Counted from the first letter of the stretch, positions 11,546 through 23,075 are shown. The stretch: 64,000 nt of DNA from Arabidopsis thaliana (GCF_000001735.4 NC_003075.7:7255001-7319000); one strand, 5' to 3'. The notes: generated by a model from the letters alone, not told the origin. Numbers and translations are program-made.

Positions 11546-12154
11546 TCATCGATCGTAGAGCACAGTCCGACACATCGGGCAAGTGTTTTTTCTCTTGAGC
11601 CACTCCACGAGACAGCTACTATGGAAGACATGGGAACAACTCATGCGAGTGGGTCCTGTTTTCGAACTGGAGACTAGACTCTGTAGACAGATGGAACACG
11701 AATCTGTTTCCATGTTAAAACTCTTCAATTCCTCTGCTTTCATGCTCCCTAGTCGAACCATCCTCGATTCCTTTGATGATGTCTCCTCGACATGGACATA
11801 CTGGTAAGTAACTGTGACGCCAACGGTCAATTCAACGCCGTTGTTCATAAAACCTGCGTTGATTGCAGCCGTTGAGATCTTTGGGACTAAGTGATCGCAC
11901 AACCAATTGTCGTCGCTATGGAGTTGATCGTGGAGTAACGATTGGATGTGGTGGTGACTACAACTAGGGAGACTGAAATTGATGGGAAGTGATTTATAGG
12001 AAAGCGGAGTGGACGTTTCGGCTCGATGGCCAGTGACAGGGTTTATAAGGATCTCATCCTTAATGGTATTGACGATGAGGAAGATCGAGTTTGTAGAGAC
12101 TTTCACAGCTTGGACCTGAACGCTCACTATGGGTTTGGGAATGGGATCATTCAT
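11546..12154 (-). CDS. Small RING-H2 finger protein (array copy 1)
   Basis: A single-exon gene of 202 codons. The start is taken at the ATG at 12154 (MNDPIPKPIVSVQVQA), the first ATG in frame; upstream in-frame codons lack one. Residues 153-195 form a C3H2C3 RING-H2 domain: CSIC, then MSCSHVFHSSC, then TCPMC, with all eight zinc ligands. Such proteins usually act as E3 ubiquitin ligases. The N-terminal 150 residues form a domain I do not recognise, conserved across the other copies (SCSHHHIQSLLHDQL, CDHLVPKIST, NNGVELTVGVTVTYQYV). Its promoter has a TATA-like gatatatata but lacks the TTAGGGTT block seen in the other copies. The closest relative is the copy at 14.66-15.27 kb. Probably At4g12140 or a neighbour; that label is from memory. 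Confidence 0.85.
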   Translation of the reverse strand: MNDPIPKPIVSVQVQAVKVSTNSIFLIVNTIKDEILINPVTGHRAETSTPLSYKSLPINFSLPSCSHHHIQSLLHDQLHSDDNWLCDHLVPKISTAAINAGFMNNGVELTVGVTVTYQYVHVEETSSKESRMVRLGSMKAEELKSFNMETDSCSICLQSLVSSSKTGPTRMSCSHVFHSSCLVEWLKRKNTCPMCRTVLYDR

Positions 12155-12725
12155 GTTTGGAAGAGGCTTCTCAAAGAGATTCACAAGAAGTCGTAAATTG
12201 AGAGAAGAGAATTGTGAAGATTTAGGAGATAGGGGTAACGTAGTAAGATATATATAAGCGTCTGTGTGTTCAACTATATCTTAGGCTAAGATTAGCGAAG
12301 ATTTATATCTTAAGAAATATCTAAGTTATATCTTAGCTAATAAATTGATTAAATTTAATAAAAGCAGCTAAGATTAGCTAAGATTTATATCTTAACTAAG
12401 ATATTTTCTTAAGTTTAAGAAGTAAACAGGTGTTGTGTATTTATTGGGTACACAAATAAACAAAATGAAGGAAAAAAAAACCATTGGAGCATAAATAATT
12501 TAAATTTTTTCCCTTAAGAACTTCTTACTTCTAACCATTGGAGCATAATAAGTTAAGATATTCTCTAACATATCTTAACTTTGAAAAAGCAAAATTTTAA
12601 GTAAAAAAAAAGGTTAAGATCCAAGATTAAGATGCTTTAACATCTTAACCACTGGAGATGCTCTAGGTTCTATAGTTTCTTTTCTTTTATTTGTCACCAA
12701 AAAGTTCCTTTTTATTTGTCACTAA
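12155..12725. promoter_or_regulatory. Promoter of RING copy 1 and MITE-like AT-rich tract
   Basis: A TATA-like stretch at 12248-12256 lies about 95 bp before the minus-strand start. Beyond 12290 the DNA is AT-rich with repeated taagattagc/atatctta words in both orientations. The motif ccattggagcat recurs at about 12481 and 12536, and ccactggagatgctct lies at about 12650. These resemble the terminal motifs of small non-autonomous DNA transposons, but I cannot set firm borders. Confidence 0.4.
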
Positions 12726-13512
12726 GAGCATTTCTATTGGTTATCTCACCAAAATAATATTAATTTAAGTTGAAAACCTCATTATCAAATACAATCTCTA
12801 TTAGAGAAGCCCAATGGGTATCTCATAAATATATTAATAATATTTTTCTTTTTTTAGCAAAAAAATAGTGATCATATTAATATTTAGTTTAAAATTTATG
12901 TTAAATTTTCATTAATATTTTTTGAACAAATATCAATTTATAAGTTAAATGTACTCAATATAAGTAATCTTAATCTTAATAACAACAATTAACAATACAA
13001 TCCATTGTAAATAATACAATCAAAGAGTTATAATTTCCTAAATAACACAATTAAGCAAAAACTATATAGAGTAAACTTAAGAAAAGTAATATAATTTTGT
13101 TAACTAGAAATGGTTTTATCAAATTTTTGACAAAAATCATTAAATATAATTAAAAAACAGATATTTTTGTTTTGAAAAAATTAAAATAGCATTTTTAAAA
13201 TTATTACATTATGTTTAGGTATGCATTTAATTATTATATTATTGTAGGTATAATTGAATATTTTATATTAACATTAAGTAATATCAATTCAAATTAGTAT
13301 TAATATATAATTTAAACTTGTATACTGGTGCTTGATATATAGATAACATTTTTTCTTTATGATTTATATATAATAACAACATATACACTACTTTAATTAA
13401 TATACTAAACTATGAGATAATTGATTTATCAAAGAAAAACAATTATAGAATGACAAGTGTTCATGTTTCGAGAGAGGGTTTATCTCATTTGAAACCTCAA
13501 ATGAAGATGGCC
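12726..13512. mobile_element. Candidate non-autonomous DNA transposon (PIF/Harbinger-like, TAA duplication)
   Basis: A 787-bp AT-rich segment starts gagcatttctattgg and ends, read on the other strand, ggccatcttcatttg; 10 of 15 positions agree. It is flanked on both sides by TAA (12723-12725 and 13513-13515), the usual 3-bp target duplication of PIF/Harbinger elements. No transposase is encoded. The short, imperfect inverted repeats make this a moderate call. Confidence 0.4.
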
Positions 13513-13836
13513 TAAGAAGTTTCGTATCTCTCTTTTTTTTTGGGTCTTTTGGGTTTATATATTACGTATTATTGCAGCCAGTGGTAATTCCAGGTAGATA
13601 TGTCAGTGTCAATATTTCCTAACTTTGATTGGAGAATAGCAAAATCTTACTATTTCCTAATTTTGATATTACAAACTGATTCAAAACCGTAAAACACACA
13701 TATTCAATTTATTACACTAAAAACAGAGTGTGACACACAAACTCAGAATTTCAAACTTGAACTTGAAAACCTTGATAACAAAACCACATTAAATAAAATC
13801 CTTAAGAAACTAAAGCTTGTGACCCACGTTGTTCAA
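13513..13836. other. Spacer downstream of RING copy 2
   Basis: AT-rich. The segment gtcaatatttcctaactttg near 13610-13630 recurs near 25815 after the second gag fossil, and taattccaggtagatat near 13583 recurs near 28990, so parts of this spacer belong to the duplicated RING units. No gene. Confidence 0.45.
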
Positions 13837-14250
13837 TCAATAGATGAAACATGGCATTCGTGTTAAGCCGATAGGTTTCGGACCGGAGACTAGACTCTCG
13901 AGACAGATGGAACACCGCTCTGTTTCGATCTTCAAACTCTTCAATTCCTCTGCTTTTATTTTCCCGACTAGAATTGTCCTCAATGATTTCTCGTCGTTTG
14001 ACGTAACGGAGACGGTCCGGTAAGTAACTTTAGCGTCCATGGTCAAGGTAAAGCCGTTGCGTCCAAAACCTAAGTTGATAAACTCCGTTGAGATCTTTGG
14101 GGATAAGAAATCGCACAAGGAACGCCAAGGGTTGCTGATTGTGGATAGGAATTGATTGTGGAGAAGCTTTCGGATGTGGCCGTGAGTAGAACGACAAATA
14201 TTGATATAACGTGAACGGACATGTGTACTTCCACTTGAGGAGAAGTCATG
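13837..14250 (-). pseudogene. RING-H2 gene pseudogene (array copy 2)
   Basis: Minus strand, homologous to the other RING copies from TH-GHIRKLLHNQFLS through CDFLSPKISTEFINLGFGRN to CSICLESLVSGPKPIGLTRM. The ORF ends inside the RING right after MPC, so the histidine pair, the WLKRKNTC segment and the last CxxC are gone. The family start codon context (gaagtcatg at 14241-14250) is present but lies out of frame with the body, and about 40 N-terminal residues are missing. It is therefore a dead copy of a host gene truncated at both ends. Confidence 0.8.
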
Positions 14251-14274
14251 TCTTTTGCAATGTTCTAAGCACAC

Positions 14275-14530
14275 AAAAGTTTCATAGAACAGGTATGATT
14301 CTTGATTTGATGGAAGCTTTAACGATTGAGGAGGAGGATGGGATCAAATATGTTGGAACAGGTCTAGAAGAGAAGAAGAGAAAGGCAATGAGCATGATCT
14401 AAGCTGTGTAAGACTAACAAGACTTACCTACAATATAAGCTGTGTAGTCTGTTGAGGAAAACATTGATGAGTCTATAAGTTGCATGTGAACTTAAAAACA
14501 GCAAAGTTTAGAGTTTATGTGATTACAATT
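14275..14530 (+). mobile_element. Copia gag fossil scraps linked to RING copy 3
   Basis: Short pieces identical or nearly so to parts of the gag fossils at 11.28-11.35 and 25.1-25.4 kb (gatggaagctttaa, agaagagaaaggcaatgag, ttgcatgtgaacttaaaaac). No reading frame of any length survives; broken and heavily reduced. Confidence 0.6.
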
Positions 14531-14658
14531 AATGATGCTATTACAAATTTCAAACCTCTTCTTGAATTTAGAATTTTAAACCTTGATAACTAAATTTCAT
14601 AAAATGCAATAGAGTAGCTAGATGACACCCTAATTTGCATCCTCTGTTCCAATCATCA

Positions 14659-15267
14659 TCATCGATCATAGAGCACAGTCCTACACATCGGGCAAGTGTT
14701 TTTGCGGTTTAGCCACTCCACGAGACAACCATTGTGGAAGACATGGGAACAACTCATGCGAGTGGGTGCTGTTTTCGAACTGGAGACTAGACTCTGGAGA
14801 CAAATGGAACACGACTCTGCGTTCAAACTCTTTGTTTCCTCTACGCTCATGAACCCTTGTAGAACCATCCTCGATATCTTTAATGCTGCCTCGTCGACAC
14901 GGACGTACTTGTAAGTAACCGCGACGCTCACGGTCAAGTCAACAAAACCTGAGCTGATAGCACTTGAGATCTTTGGGACTAAGTGATCGCACAACCAATG
15001 GTCGTCTCTATGGAGTCGATCATGGAGTAACGATTGGATGTGGTGGTGACTACAACTAGGGAGAGTGTAATTGATGGGAAGTGATTTATAGGAAAGCGGA
15101 GTGGACGTTGCGGTTCGATGGCCAGTGCCAGGGTTTATAAGGATCTCATCCTTAATGGTATTGACGATGAGGAAGATCGAGTTTGTATTTCCTTGTGATG
15201 GAGAGCGAGAGACTCTCTCAGCTTGGACCTGAACGCTCACTACGGCTTTGGGAATGGGATCATTCAT
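14659..15267 (-). CDS. Small RING-H2 finger protein (array copy 3)
   Basis: A single-exon gene of 202 codons starting at the ATG at 15267 (MNDPIPKAVVSVQVQAERVS), the only in-frame ATG before the conserved region. The C-terminal RING-H2 is complete: CSIC, MSCSHVFHNGC, TCPMC, then RTVLYDR. The N-terminal domain is shared with copy 1 (VNTIKDEILINPGTGHR, SLLHDRLHRDDHWLCDHLV); relative to copy 1 it has a short insertion (RSPSQG) and a short deletion. Probable cytosolic E3 ligase with unknown substrates. The upstream block has TTAGGGTT and a TATA run. A 3' flank shared with copy 1 (taatgatgctattacaaa, aatgcaatagagtagctagatgacacc) shows that the duplicated unit extends beyond the coding region. Confidence 0.87.
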   Translation of the reverse strand: MNDPIPKAVVSVQVQAERVSRSPSQGNTNSIFLIVNTIKDEILINPGTGHRTATSTPLSYKSLPINYTLPSCSHHHIQSLLHDRLHRDDHWLCDHLVPKISSAISSGFVDLTVSVAVTYKYVRVDEAALKISRMVLQGFMSVEETKSLNAESCSICLQSLVSSSKTAPTRMSCSHVFHNGCLVEWLNRKNTCPMCRTVLYDR

Positions 15268-15609
15268 GTTTGAAAGAGGCTTCTCAACACAAAACAGAAG
15301 AATAAGAATTTGCAAATCGTAATGAGAGCAAATTGAGAGAGAAGACAATTGTGAATAGCTTTAGGGTTACGTAGTGAGTATATATATATGAGCTGTGTTC
15401 AACGGTCAATACATTTCAGATTCTAGTTTCCTTTTGTTCTTTGTTACCAATAAATTTCCTTTTTTGCCACAAAGAAATTTCCGTTTCTTTAATTCTTCTT
15501 TTGGGATGATATCTGTTATTTCTTTTGTTATTCAAAACTACTTGTATTAACTATTAAGAGACATTACTCAAAGTTTGAATATTTAGATATCATAATTAAA
15601 GAATTCATT
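15268..15609 (-). promoter_or_regulatory. Promoter/5' UTR of RING copy 3 with telo-box and TATA
   Basis: Reading on the minus strand: TATA run (15379-15388), then ACTACGTAACCCTAAAGCTATTC, where AACCCTAA (15361-15368) is a telo-box, then a CT-rich leader (TCTTCTCTCTCAATTTGCTC) to the start codon. The same order recurs in five other copies. Telo-boxes with TATA near the start site are known in plant genes active in dividing cells; activity here is inferred. Confidence 0.6.
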
Positions 15610-16055
15610 CATATGATCATTTTTTTTTTTTGAATGAATGTTAGATTTATTAAACCAAAAAAAGACCTTTGTACAATGAATGTAACCTTATACTAAAAGT
15701 TCCGAATTTTTTAAATAAAAGATACCAAATACAATAATCACTTGGGTCTTCCAGCACCAAACCAACTTCGCAAGCCATCCTCAAATTTGGTTGCGGTTTC
15801 CTTTAGATTAGAAAGTCTGTTCCGAACTATACGTTCAATGTAAGAAGACATGAGGGTAGGAGACAAGTTTTGTTCCCCATGTCGACGCTTATTTCTTTCA
15901 GACCATATGGAGTGCACACAAACTTGGAATACATACCGTAGAATAAACCTCACCGTGGGGGTGAATCTTGAATCCAGCAGCTTAGATACAATATCATTGT
16001 ATGAGGTAGTAAACTGACCTTGTAATAAACCTTCTGCAATATCATATGATCATTT
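15610..16055 (-). mobile_element. 5'-truncated LINE 3' end (LINE A) with 13-bp target duplication
   Basis: Minus-strand L1-like retrotransposon tail. Its poly(A) is the T run at 15621-15631, and the last open segment (15738-15953) ends with YVFQVCVHSIWSERNKRRHG, the C-terminus typical of plant LINE reverse transcriptase proteins after the zf-RVT domain. Direct repeats catatgatcattt lie at 15610-15622 and 16043-16055. The body is about 420 bp, so only the extreme 3' end was copied. Confidence 0.85.
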
Positions 16056-16952
16056 CTTTTTGAAAATAATGTTAAATTATATTCAATGAAAAATAGCGTT
16101 TGTACAACTAGTGCATCATGAGATTGAAATGAGTTACAAGAATTTGCTACTTAATTTCGAGAGTCGAACCAAGTTTGTAATCCCTTATCATAACGTCTAT
16201 CTCCTGTGAGCCGAATGGTTGAAAACCTGTTTCTCATTTGCTTGTCAATCCACTCTGTTAGTCGGGTTTGACGGTTTGGAGTTTCACCATGCCTTCTGCA
16301 GTTCCTTTCTCGCCATATAGTATAAATCACTGTCTGAAACACGTAGCGGGCTATGAAGCTTTCCATACAATCACGCCATGGACCTCAAACTGAAGAGATT
16401 AAAAAGAATGCCAATCCGTTGAGTACTTCTCTTTGTAGATGTTTTTTGCCACTGCAGCCCATACTTCAGAGCAAAAGACACAAGAAAAGAAAAGATGGTC
16501 TCTAGATTCTAGAGCGTTGTTGCAGAGAATACATGTCCCAAGAGCGCCACTGTTCCTCTGCAACATACGTTCCCCAGTAGAGAGTCTATTACTGACCGCT
16601 AACCACACGCAAAAAGAAAATTTTGGGGTTGCATGTAAACCAAACTCCGTTATGCCAAGTAACCGTGATGCCCTCTTTGCGAATATGGTTCCAAGTGTCT
16701 CTAGTAGAGAACTTGGGTTGTAAACATCGTGTTTGCCTCTCCACAATACAACATCCGGCTCTCTTTTGTGGGTTTGACGTTTTAGTTCGAGCGCCTCCTC
16801 CAACAAGTTCAATGTCACAGTCCTATGTCTCCTCTGCCGTCTAAAGTCCCAAGCCTCTGCAACTGTCAATAGCCTGCTTATTCCCATGTCAACAAACCTT
16901 CTGTTTCCAACCAAGTCCAGCGGCCTACCCATGTTGGACCATATGATCATTT
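16056..16952 (-). mobile_element. 5'-truncated LINE 3' end (LINE B), inserted at the same site as LINE A
   Basis: A second minus-strand LINE tail of a different subfamily. Its open parts are 16399-16939 (zf-RVT region with CVWLAVSNRLSTGERML, CILCNNALESRDHLFF) and 16151-16366 (YVFQTVIYTIWRERNCRRHG), separated by at least one frame break. A third copy of catatgatcattt at 16940-16952 closes the element, and the copy at 16043-16055 is shared with LINE A. Body about 884 bp. Confidence 0.85.
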
Positions 16953-17652
<700 letters not shown>

Positions 17653-17699
17653 TAAGAAACAAGGAATCTATAGGAGACAATGGATTATTGGTGGTGCAG

Positions 17700-18360
17700 A
17701 AGTAACGTGATTGTCACGTTAATGACACATCAACTATTGTGTCTGGTCATTGATGGTGTAGTGGATTATGGTGATTAATTAATCTACTGAGGTGTGTGCT
17801 TCTGTGTAAGTTCTACATTATGCAGGTGTATAAAAGATCAAAACTTCAAGTCTAGATCCGGATGTCAAAGGTTCTACGAGGCAAGTCAGTAGAAGATTTC
17901 AAGCTTGGCTCAAGGTGGATATTGTAAGAATATGATCCAACTTGAAGAAGCGTCAAGAGGAAAAAGCAATAGGGAAGAATAACAAAAAGAGGAGAAGTGT
18001 TTTATGCTCAACTGTATCAAATACACTAAAAAAGAGCCAGAGGGTTAATTCCTTAAGGAATGAAGTGGAAGATGCTGAAGGAGATAGAGTCTCTCAAGAT
18101 GTATCCTAATTGGCCACACGCTCGTTGACACGTGTGAAGTCGTTAGGGTTTTGGGTAATCACGTAGGTTACGTACTATGTTTTACTATAAAAAAGAGGCT
18201 CCGCTTCTTAGTTGAACGAAGCCGTTTTCGAGCGCTTCGATTGTTGGTAGAGCGAGAGATTGCTATAGAGAGATAGGCTGTTTTATCTTTTTACCTTTTT
18301 CCTTTTGAATAAAATGTAAAATTTATTCGAAACAACTGTTTACATCCAGTGCAGTGTTTT
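17700..18360 (+). mobile_element. Possible copia-type 3' end with LTR remnant
   Basis: Family call is tentative. A purine tract typical of a copia polypurine tract (aaggtggat, 17912-17920) is followed at once by TGT, then about 430 bp that contain a TATA-like ctataaaaaagag near 18187 and AATAAAA-type sequence near 18310. These are the expected parts of a 3' LTR. No coding domain and no partner LTR were seen. Old and broken. Confidence 0.3.
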
Positions 18361-18996
18361 GCACTGAAATGGTTGTAATACGATGCTTATGAAAACAAAA
18401 ACCAAAGAGCCGAGCTCGTTCTTATTGTGATGCAAACCAAATCGCCATGCACCCGTCATATCTTTGATTGGGTTTTAAATATTAACAAAACATAATTGAA
18501 AAAACATCATGTATATATTATTGTCACAAACCCCAAAACTTGTAGATGTTTTTACATAAAAATAGAAATTTAGAAAGATTTAAATCTTTGTATGAGATAT
18601 GAATAGAATATAAATAGAAACCCCATAACTATTTTCTATTTTTATTATTTTATACAAAAGGTATGAAATATAAATATTTTTGTTTCTCAAGATGTATAAG
18701 AATGAAAAAAAAATTAATATGTAAGAAAGATAAAAATATGTATTAAAACTTAAAAACACTAAAGAGACACAAATAAGAACAGTTAATTGAAGAGAAATTG
18801 CAAGAAAAATATATATATCTTTTATATTTTATAATCATCAGCAAGAAATATTTCATTAACCAATTAGCCAAACAAGTCTTACATTATACCATACCAAGTC
18901 TTATTCATAATTGAAAGAGACAAATGACGACGCTGTAGTAGCAAACGTTTGACAAAGGAAACAGCAAACATAAATAATCGGACGAGCCAAGGAAAA
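18361..18996. other. AT-rich spacer downstream of the thioredoxin-like gene
   Basis: Non-coding, about three quarters A+T, many short poly-A and poly-T runs. The last 100 bp are the 3' flank of the minus-strand gene that ends at 18997. Nothing else seen. Confidence 0.45.
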
Positions 18997-19317
18997 TCAC
19001 AGGTACTTATTGGCGAGCTGACCTAACATCTGTGGGTAATATCCGAGGACTCTTTCCTTTTCTTCTCCGCCTTTAAAGACAATAGTGATCGGATGATATT
19101 CTATGCGGTAATCCTTTGCTAGCTCCAACTCCTCGTCAGTGTCGACTGTGTAGAATTTTAACATATATTCGTATTCTGAGTCTAGGAATTCGAGCTCGGG
19201 CATCAAACTACCACATTCGGCACAGTCCTTGGCTATGAATACAACTATTACCGGGACTTTAGATTGGATCACAAGTGAATTCCATTCCGATGCAGATAGA
19301 CTTTGTACTACATACAT
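18997..19317 (-). CDS. Thioredoxin-like protein with CAEC active site
   Basis: An open frame of 106 codons, starting at the ATG at 19317 (MYVVQSLSASEWNSLVIQ). The thioredoxin fold is recognisable: beta strand VPVIVVFIAKD, the CxxC as KDCAECGSLMPE, LKFYTVDTDEELELAKDYRI, and the cis-Pro loop region YHPITIVFKGGEEKERVLGY. The usual WCGPC is replaced by DCAEC, so the Trp and Pro of the motif are lost though both cysteines stay. The layout is closest to m/y-type chloroplast thioredoxins, yet no transit peptide is present in this exon. An upstream 5' exon may exist (a short ORF at 19608-19802 ends at a GT-like donor), but I could not join the two with confidence. Remembered as At4g12170. Confidence 0.8.
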   Translation of the reverse strand: MYVVQSLSASEWNSLVIQSKVPVIVVFIAKDCAECGSLMPELEFLDSEYEYMLKFYTVDTDEELELAKDYRIEYHPITIVFKGGEEKERVLGYYPQMLGQLANKYL

Positions 19318-20470
19318 CAATTGAATATAGAGATTTAAAACGTTATATAGAAATATTACTCAAGCGAAATACAGATAAATTTATTACAACATGTGTTTTT
19401 TTGGTAAAGATGTTGTGGGAATAGTAACAATTTTCTACATAGAAAATGAAAAATTATGTCGCTATTCCTGTGAACAAAAGTCAAAAACTGTAAGATAACC
19501 TAAAAATCTAAGTGAAAATTATCTTCATTACAATATTTCGAAAGTATAGATATGATATTAAAACAATTCATGTTTTCAAAATACCTTCTACACAAATTGG
19601 AGTTTTTTTAACTTTTTATAATTAACTTTAAAACAAATCTAGTTAAGTTACCCAAGCCATCGTGAGACGGTAGTGATGAAGACACGTAAGCCTTGATGAA
19701 GGGATCCGAATCCGATCCTGAACACATGCTAACATTAAATCCTAAACACACCAAGCACGTCACCGTCACTACCAAGTGATACAAACCCCTAATTTGCTCC
19801 ATCGATGCTTTCTGATCTCTCAACCCGTTTTATGTTATGAAAACAAAACCATCTACTCTAAATTTATAAGCGTTTAAGATTTAACCACCACATCTCTCAC
19901 AGAATCATACTATATATTTTACATGGTAAATAATGTGTTCTTTTATTAGCATAAACAAATCACTACATCTCAGTCATGGTTTTGTTTTGTCTTTATCTTC
20001 CCCAACAACACTTAAAATACTAAACACGAGTTTCCCGTATACATTATTAGTATTGTTTTTTCGTAAAATAACGCAATGAAACAGCTCACTAAAGGCATTA
20101 TCACGATCTCCTAACTAAATTTGTGCTGACTACCGCAAAAGAAAAAAATATATATAAATATGGTAATACATTACCAAGTAATTCTGAATTTGAATCTGTT
20201 TGGAAGAGATTGCAATTTTCTTAAAAAAGAATTTACAGAAAGACTGGCATGAGTAAGGAAGATTATAGGCCTCACTTTATTAGAAAGAATACATTACTAC
20301 AGTCTCACTAGTCTTTATTTTTTTTTCTTAGATGTAGTTAAAAATATATTTTAAGTCACTATTTTTTGTATGTTTACTTTACATCTATCTCCAAAAAAAA
20401 AATGATAGTCAAATCTTTAAAGTCAAATTTAATAGGTAATATAACTTGTATGAAAATATGGGTTTACAAC
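19318..20470. other. Spacer with one small secreted-like ORF
   Basis: Mostly AT-rich. On the minus strand at 19608-19802 a 64-codon ORF starts MEQIRGLYHLVVTVTCLVCL, which looks like a signal peptide, followed by SGSDSDPFIKAYVSSSLPS. It could be a first exon or chance. I do not recognise it and see no conserved cysteine pattern. Confidence 0.3.
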
Positions 20471-20700
20471 TCAAAACCAATTGGCAAGGGATAATTTGAT
20501 GATTGGGTTGATGTTTGCTTGTGATGGAGAGAGTTTCGTTTGATGATTCATGAAACGAGAATTCATGTTTTGAAACCGAGAAGAGATTCAAACAGAGGAG
20601 AAGAAGAAGACTTCGCAAATCGTAGTGACTAGAGAGAGCAAATTGAGAGAGAAGAGAATTGTGAATAGCTTTAGGGTTACGTAATGAGGATATATCAAAC
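20471..20700 (-). pseudogene. Orphan RING-array promoter and first codons (array copy 4)
   Basis: Minus strand. The family promoter block (TTAGGGTT at 20671-20678, gatatat TATA-like, CT-rich leader) is followed by the start ATG at 20566 and about 24 residues that match RING copy 6 (MNSR-, then KLSPSQAN). A stop follows after about 31 codons and the rest of the gene, including the RING, is absent. A LINE lies immediately on its upstream side. Confidence 0.75.
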
Positions 20701-20779
20701 AATGAAGTTTTCCTTTTTTTTCTTTGTCATTGTTTGACAATGAAGCTCATTGAAGTTCATTGTTTCCGTTTCCGTTTGT

Positions 20780-23075
20780 TTCCTTGTAACGCCCTCAAAG
20801 TCTCCATATACAATGGAGTAAATTCAACAATTCTAGCTCTAATCCCAAAGAAAATGGAAGCCAAGGAGATTAAAGATTACAGACCAATCTCCTGTTGCAA
20901 TGTCCTCTATAAAGTCATTTCAAAAATTATTGCAAACAGGTTAAAACGGGTGTTGCCACAGTTCATAGCGGGGAATCAGTCCGCTTTCATCAAGGATCGA
21001 CTTTTGATTGAAAATCTGCTGCTTGCAACGGAGTTAGTCAAGGACTATCACAAAGATTCAGTTTCAGAACGTTGTGCTATAAAAATCGACATCTCCAAGG
21101 CTTTTGATTCTGTTCAATGGTCCTTCCTCAGGAATGTCCTTTTAACTCTAGACTTTCCTCAAGAATTTGTTCACTGGATCATGCTTTGCGTTACCACAGC
21201 ATCTTTCTCGGTTCAGGTTAATCGGGAACTAGCTGGATATTTTAATAGTTTGCGGGGGCTGCGTCAGGGATGCTCTTTAACTCCTTATCTCTTTGTCATT
21301 GTAATGGATGTTCTATCCAAGAAGCTTGACAGAGCAGCAGGTTTGAGGAAATTCGGTTATCATCCAAAATGTAAAAATCTTGGTCTAACACATCTTTCTT
21401 TTGCTGATGACATTATGGTGCTCACCGACGGGAAGCTTCGTTCCCTTGAGGGTATTGTGGAGGTTTTTGATAGTTTCGCAAAGCAATCGGGTCTTAAGAT
21501 CAGCATGGCGAAAACTACAATTTACTTTGCAGGTATCTCGAAATCTGTATGCAAAGAATTTGAAGACCAATTCCATTTTGCAGTAGGACGTCTCCCGGTG
21601 CGGTATCTCTGTTTACCTCTCGTCACCAAGCGATTCACTTCACAGGACTACAGCCCGCTACTCGAGCAAATAAAGCGACGAATAGGAACTTGGACAGCCC
21701 GTTTCTTGTCTTACGCGGGTCGTCTAAATTTGGTCAGTTCGGTCCTATGGAGTATTTGCAATTTTTGGCTCTCTGCTTTTAGGCTTCCCCGTGAATGTGT
21801 TAGGGAAATCGATAAGCTATGTTCCGCCTTCCTCTGGTCAGGACCAGAACTGAGTACTAATAAGGCTAAGATCGCATGGGAGACAGTTTGCAGGCCAAAA
21901 CGAGAGGGCGGATTGGGTCTGCAGTCAATCAAAGAGGCTAATGACGTTTGTTGTCTGAAACTGATTTGGCGAATCGTCTCGCAAGGTGACTCGCTATGGG
22001 TGCAGTGGATTAGGACTTATCTTCTCAAGCGCAACACTTTTTGGTCTTTTCGGTCAGCATCTCAGGGCTCATGGATGTGGAAAAAGCTGTTAAAATATCG
22101 GGACACTGCAAAAGCCTTTTCTAAGGTCGACATTAGAAATGGTGAAACTGCGTCTTTTTGGTATGATGATTGGTCATCCAAGGGCCGGCTGATTGACGTG
22201 CTGGGAGAACGCGGTCAATTCGACATGGGGATAAGCAAGTTTAAGACACTTGCAGAGGCATGGGATCGCAGGAGATCACGTTATCACCGAGCAGAAACGC
22301 TTAATACCATTGAACAAGAACTCCTTTTGGCAAAGCAAAACAGAGTGGCAGTAGAGGACGTCTTTCTTTGGAAGGGGAAAAACGATACTTTCCGGCCACA
22401 GTTTTCAGCACGTGATACTTGGAGCCACACACGTTCTATTTCGACAGAGGTCACATGGCATAAGAGTGTCTGGTTTGCAGGAGGGACTCCCAAATTCTCC
22501 TTCTGCGTTTGGATGGCGGCTCACAATCGTTTATCAACTGGAGATCGGATGCTCAGCTGGAACAGGGGTCTCTCCACAGGCTGCGCTCTTTGTAACCACA
22601 TGCTGGAACCCGTAATCACCTTTTTTTCTCTTGTGTTTACGCCTCAGAAATTTGGCAGGCTCTAGCTTGGAACATCTATGGAGCAAAGTATACTACACAC
22701 TGGAATGACTTGATCGCAGCAACCTCAGGACATTGGCAGGATGATCGAACAACGGGCTTCATAGCTCGCTATGTCTTTCAAGCTGCCGTTTATACCATCT
22801 GGAGGGAACGTAATAACCGGCGGCATGGTGAACTACCAAACTCACCGGTACGTCTAATCAGATGGATTGACAAGCAAGTACGAGATCGAATTTCATTACT
22901 CAACACAAGCGGTGACAGAAGATACGTGACGGGATTACAAGTTTGGTTTGCAGCAAGAAGTTAACTTTTTTTTTCACTTTGATCAAAGTTGTATTTAGCT
23001 TTTTCAAACACACGTTGCACTGAGTGTACAAATGACACCTTTCTTTTGAATCTAATTTAACATTACATTCAAAAA
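20780..23075 (+). mobile_element. LINE (L1-type) 3' two-thirds of ORF2 (LINE C)
   Basis: Plus-strand non-LTR retrotransposon. From about 20815 the frame reads NGVNSTILALIPKK, DYRPISCCNVLYKVISKIIA, GNQSAFIKDR, then RT block A (IKIDISKAFDSVQW, near 21100) and the catalytic FADD (LTHLSFADDIMVL, near 21405). Later come WETVCRPKREGGLGL and the zf-RVT region (CVWMAAHNRLSTGDRML, CALCN). One frameshift near 22.61 kb separates this 640-codon stretch from the C-terminal piece 22710-22964 (RYVFQAAVYTIWRERNNRRHG). The endonuclease and ORF1 are missing (5' truncation). The tail ends acattacattcaaaaaag near 23075, the same 3' end type as LINE A. I could not find clean target-site duplications. Confidence 0.9.
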
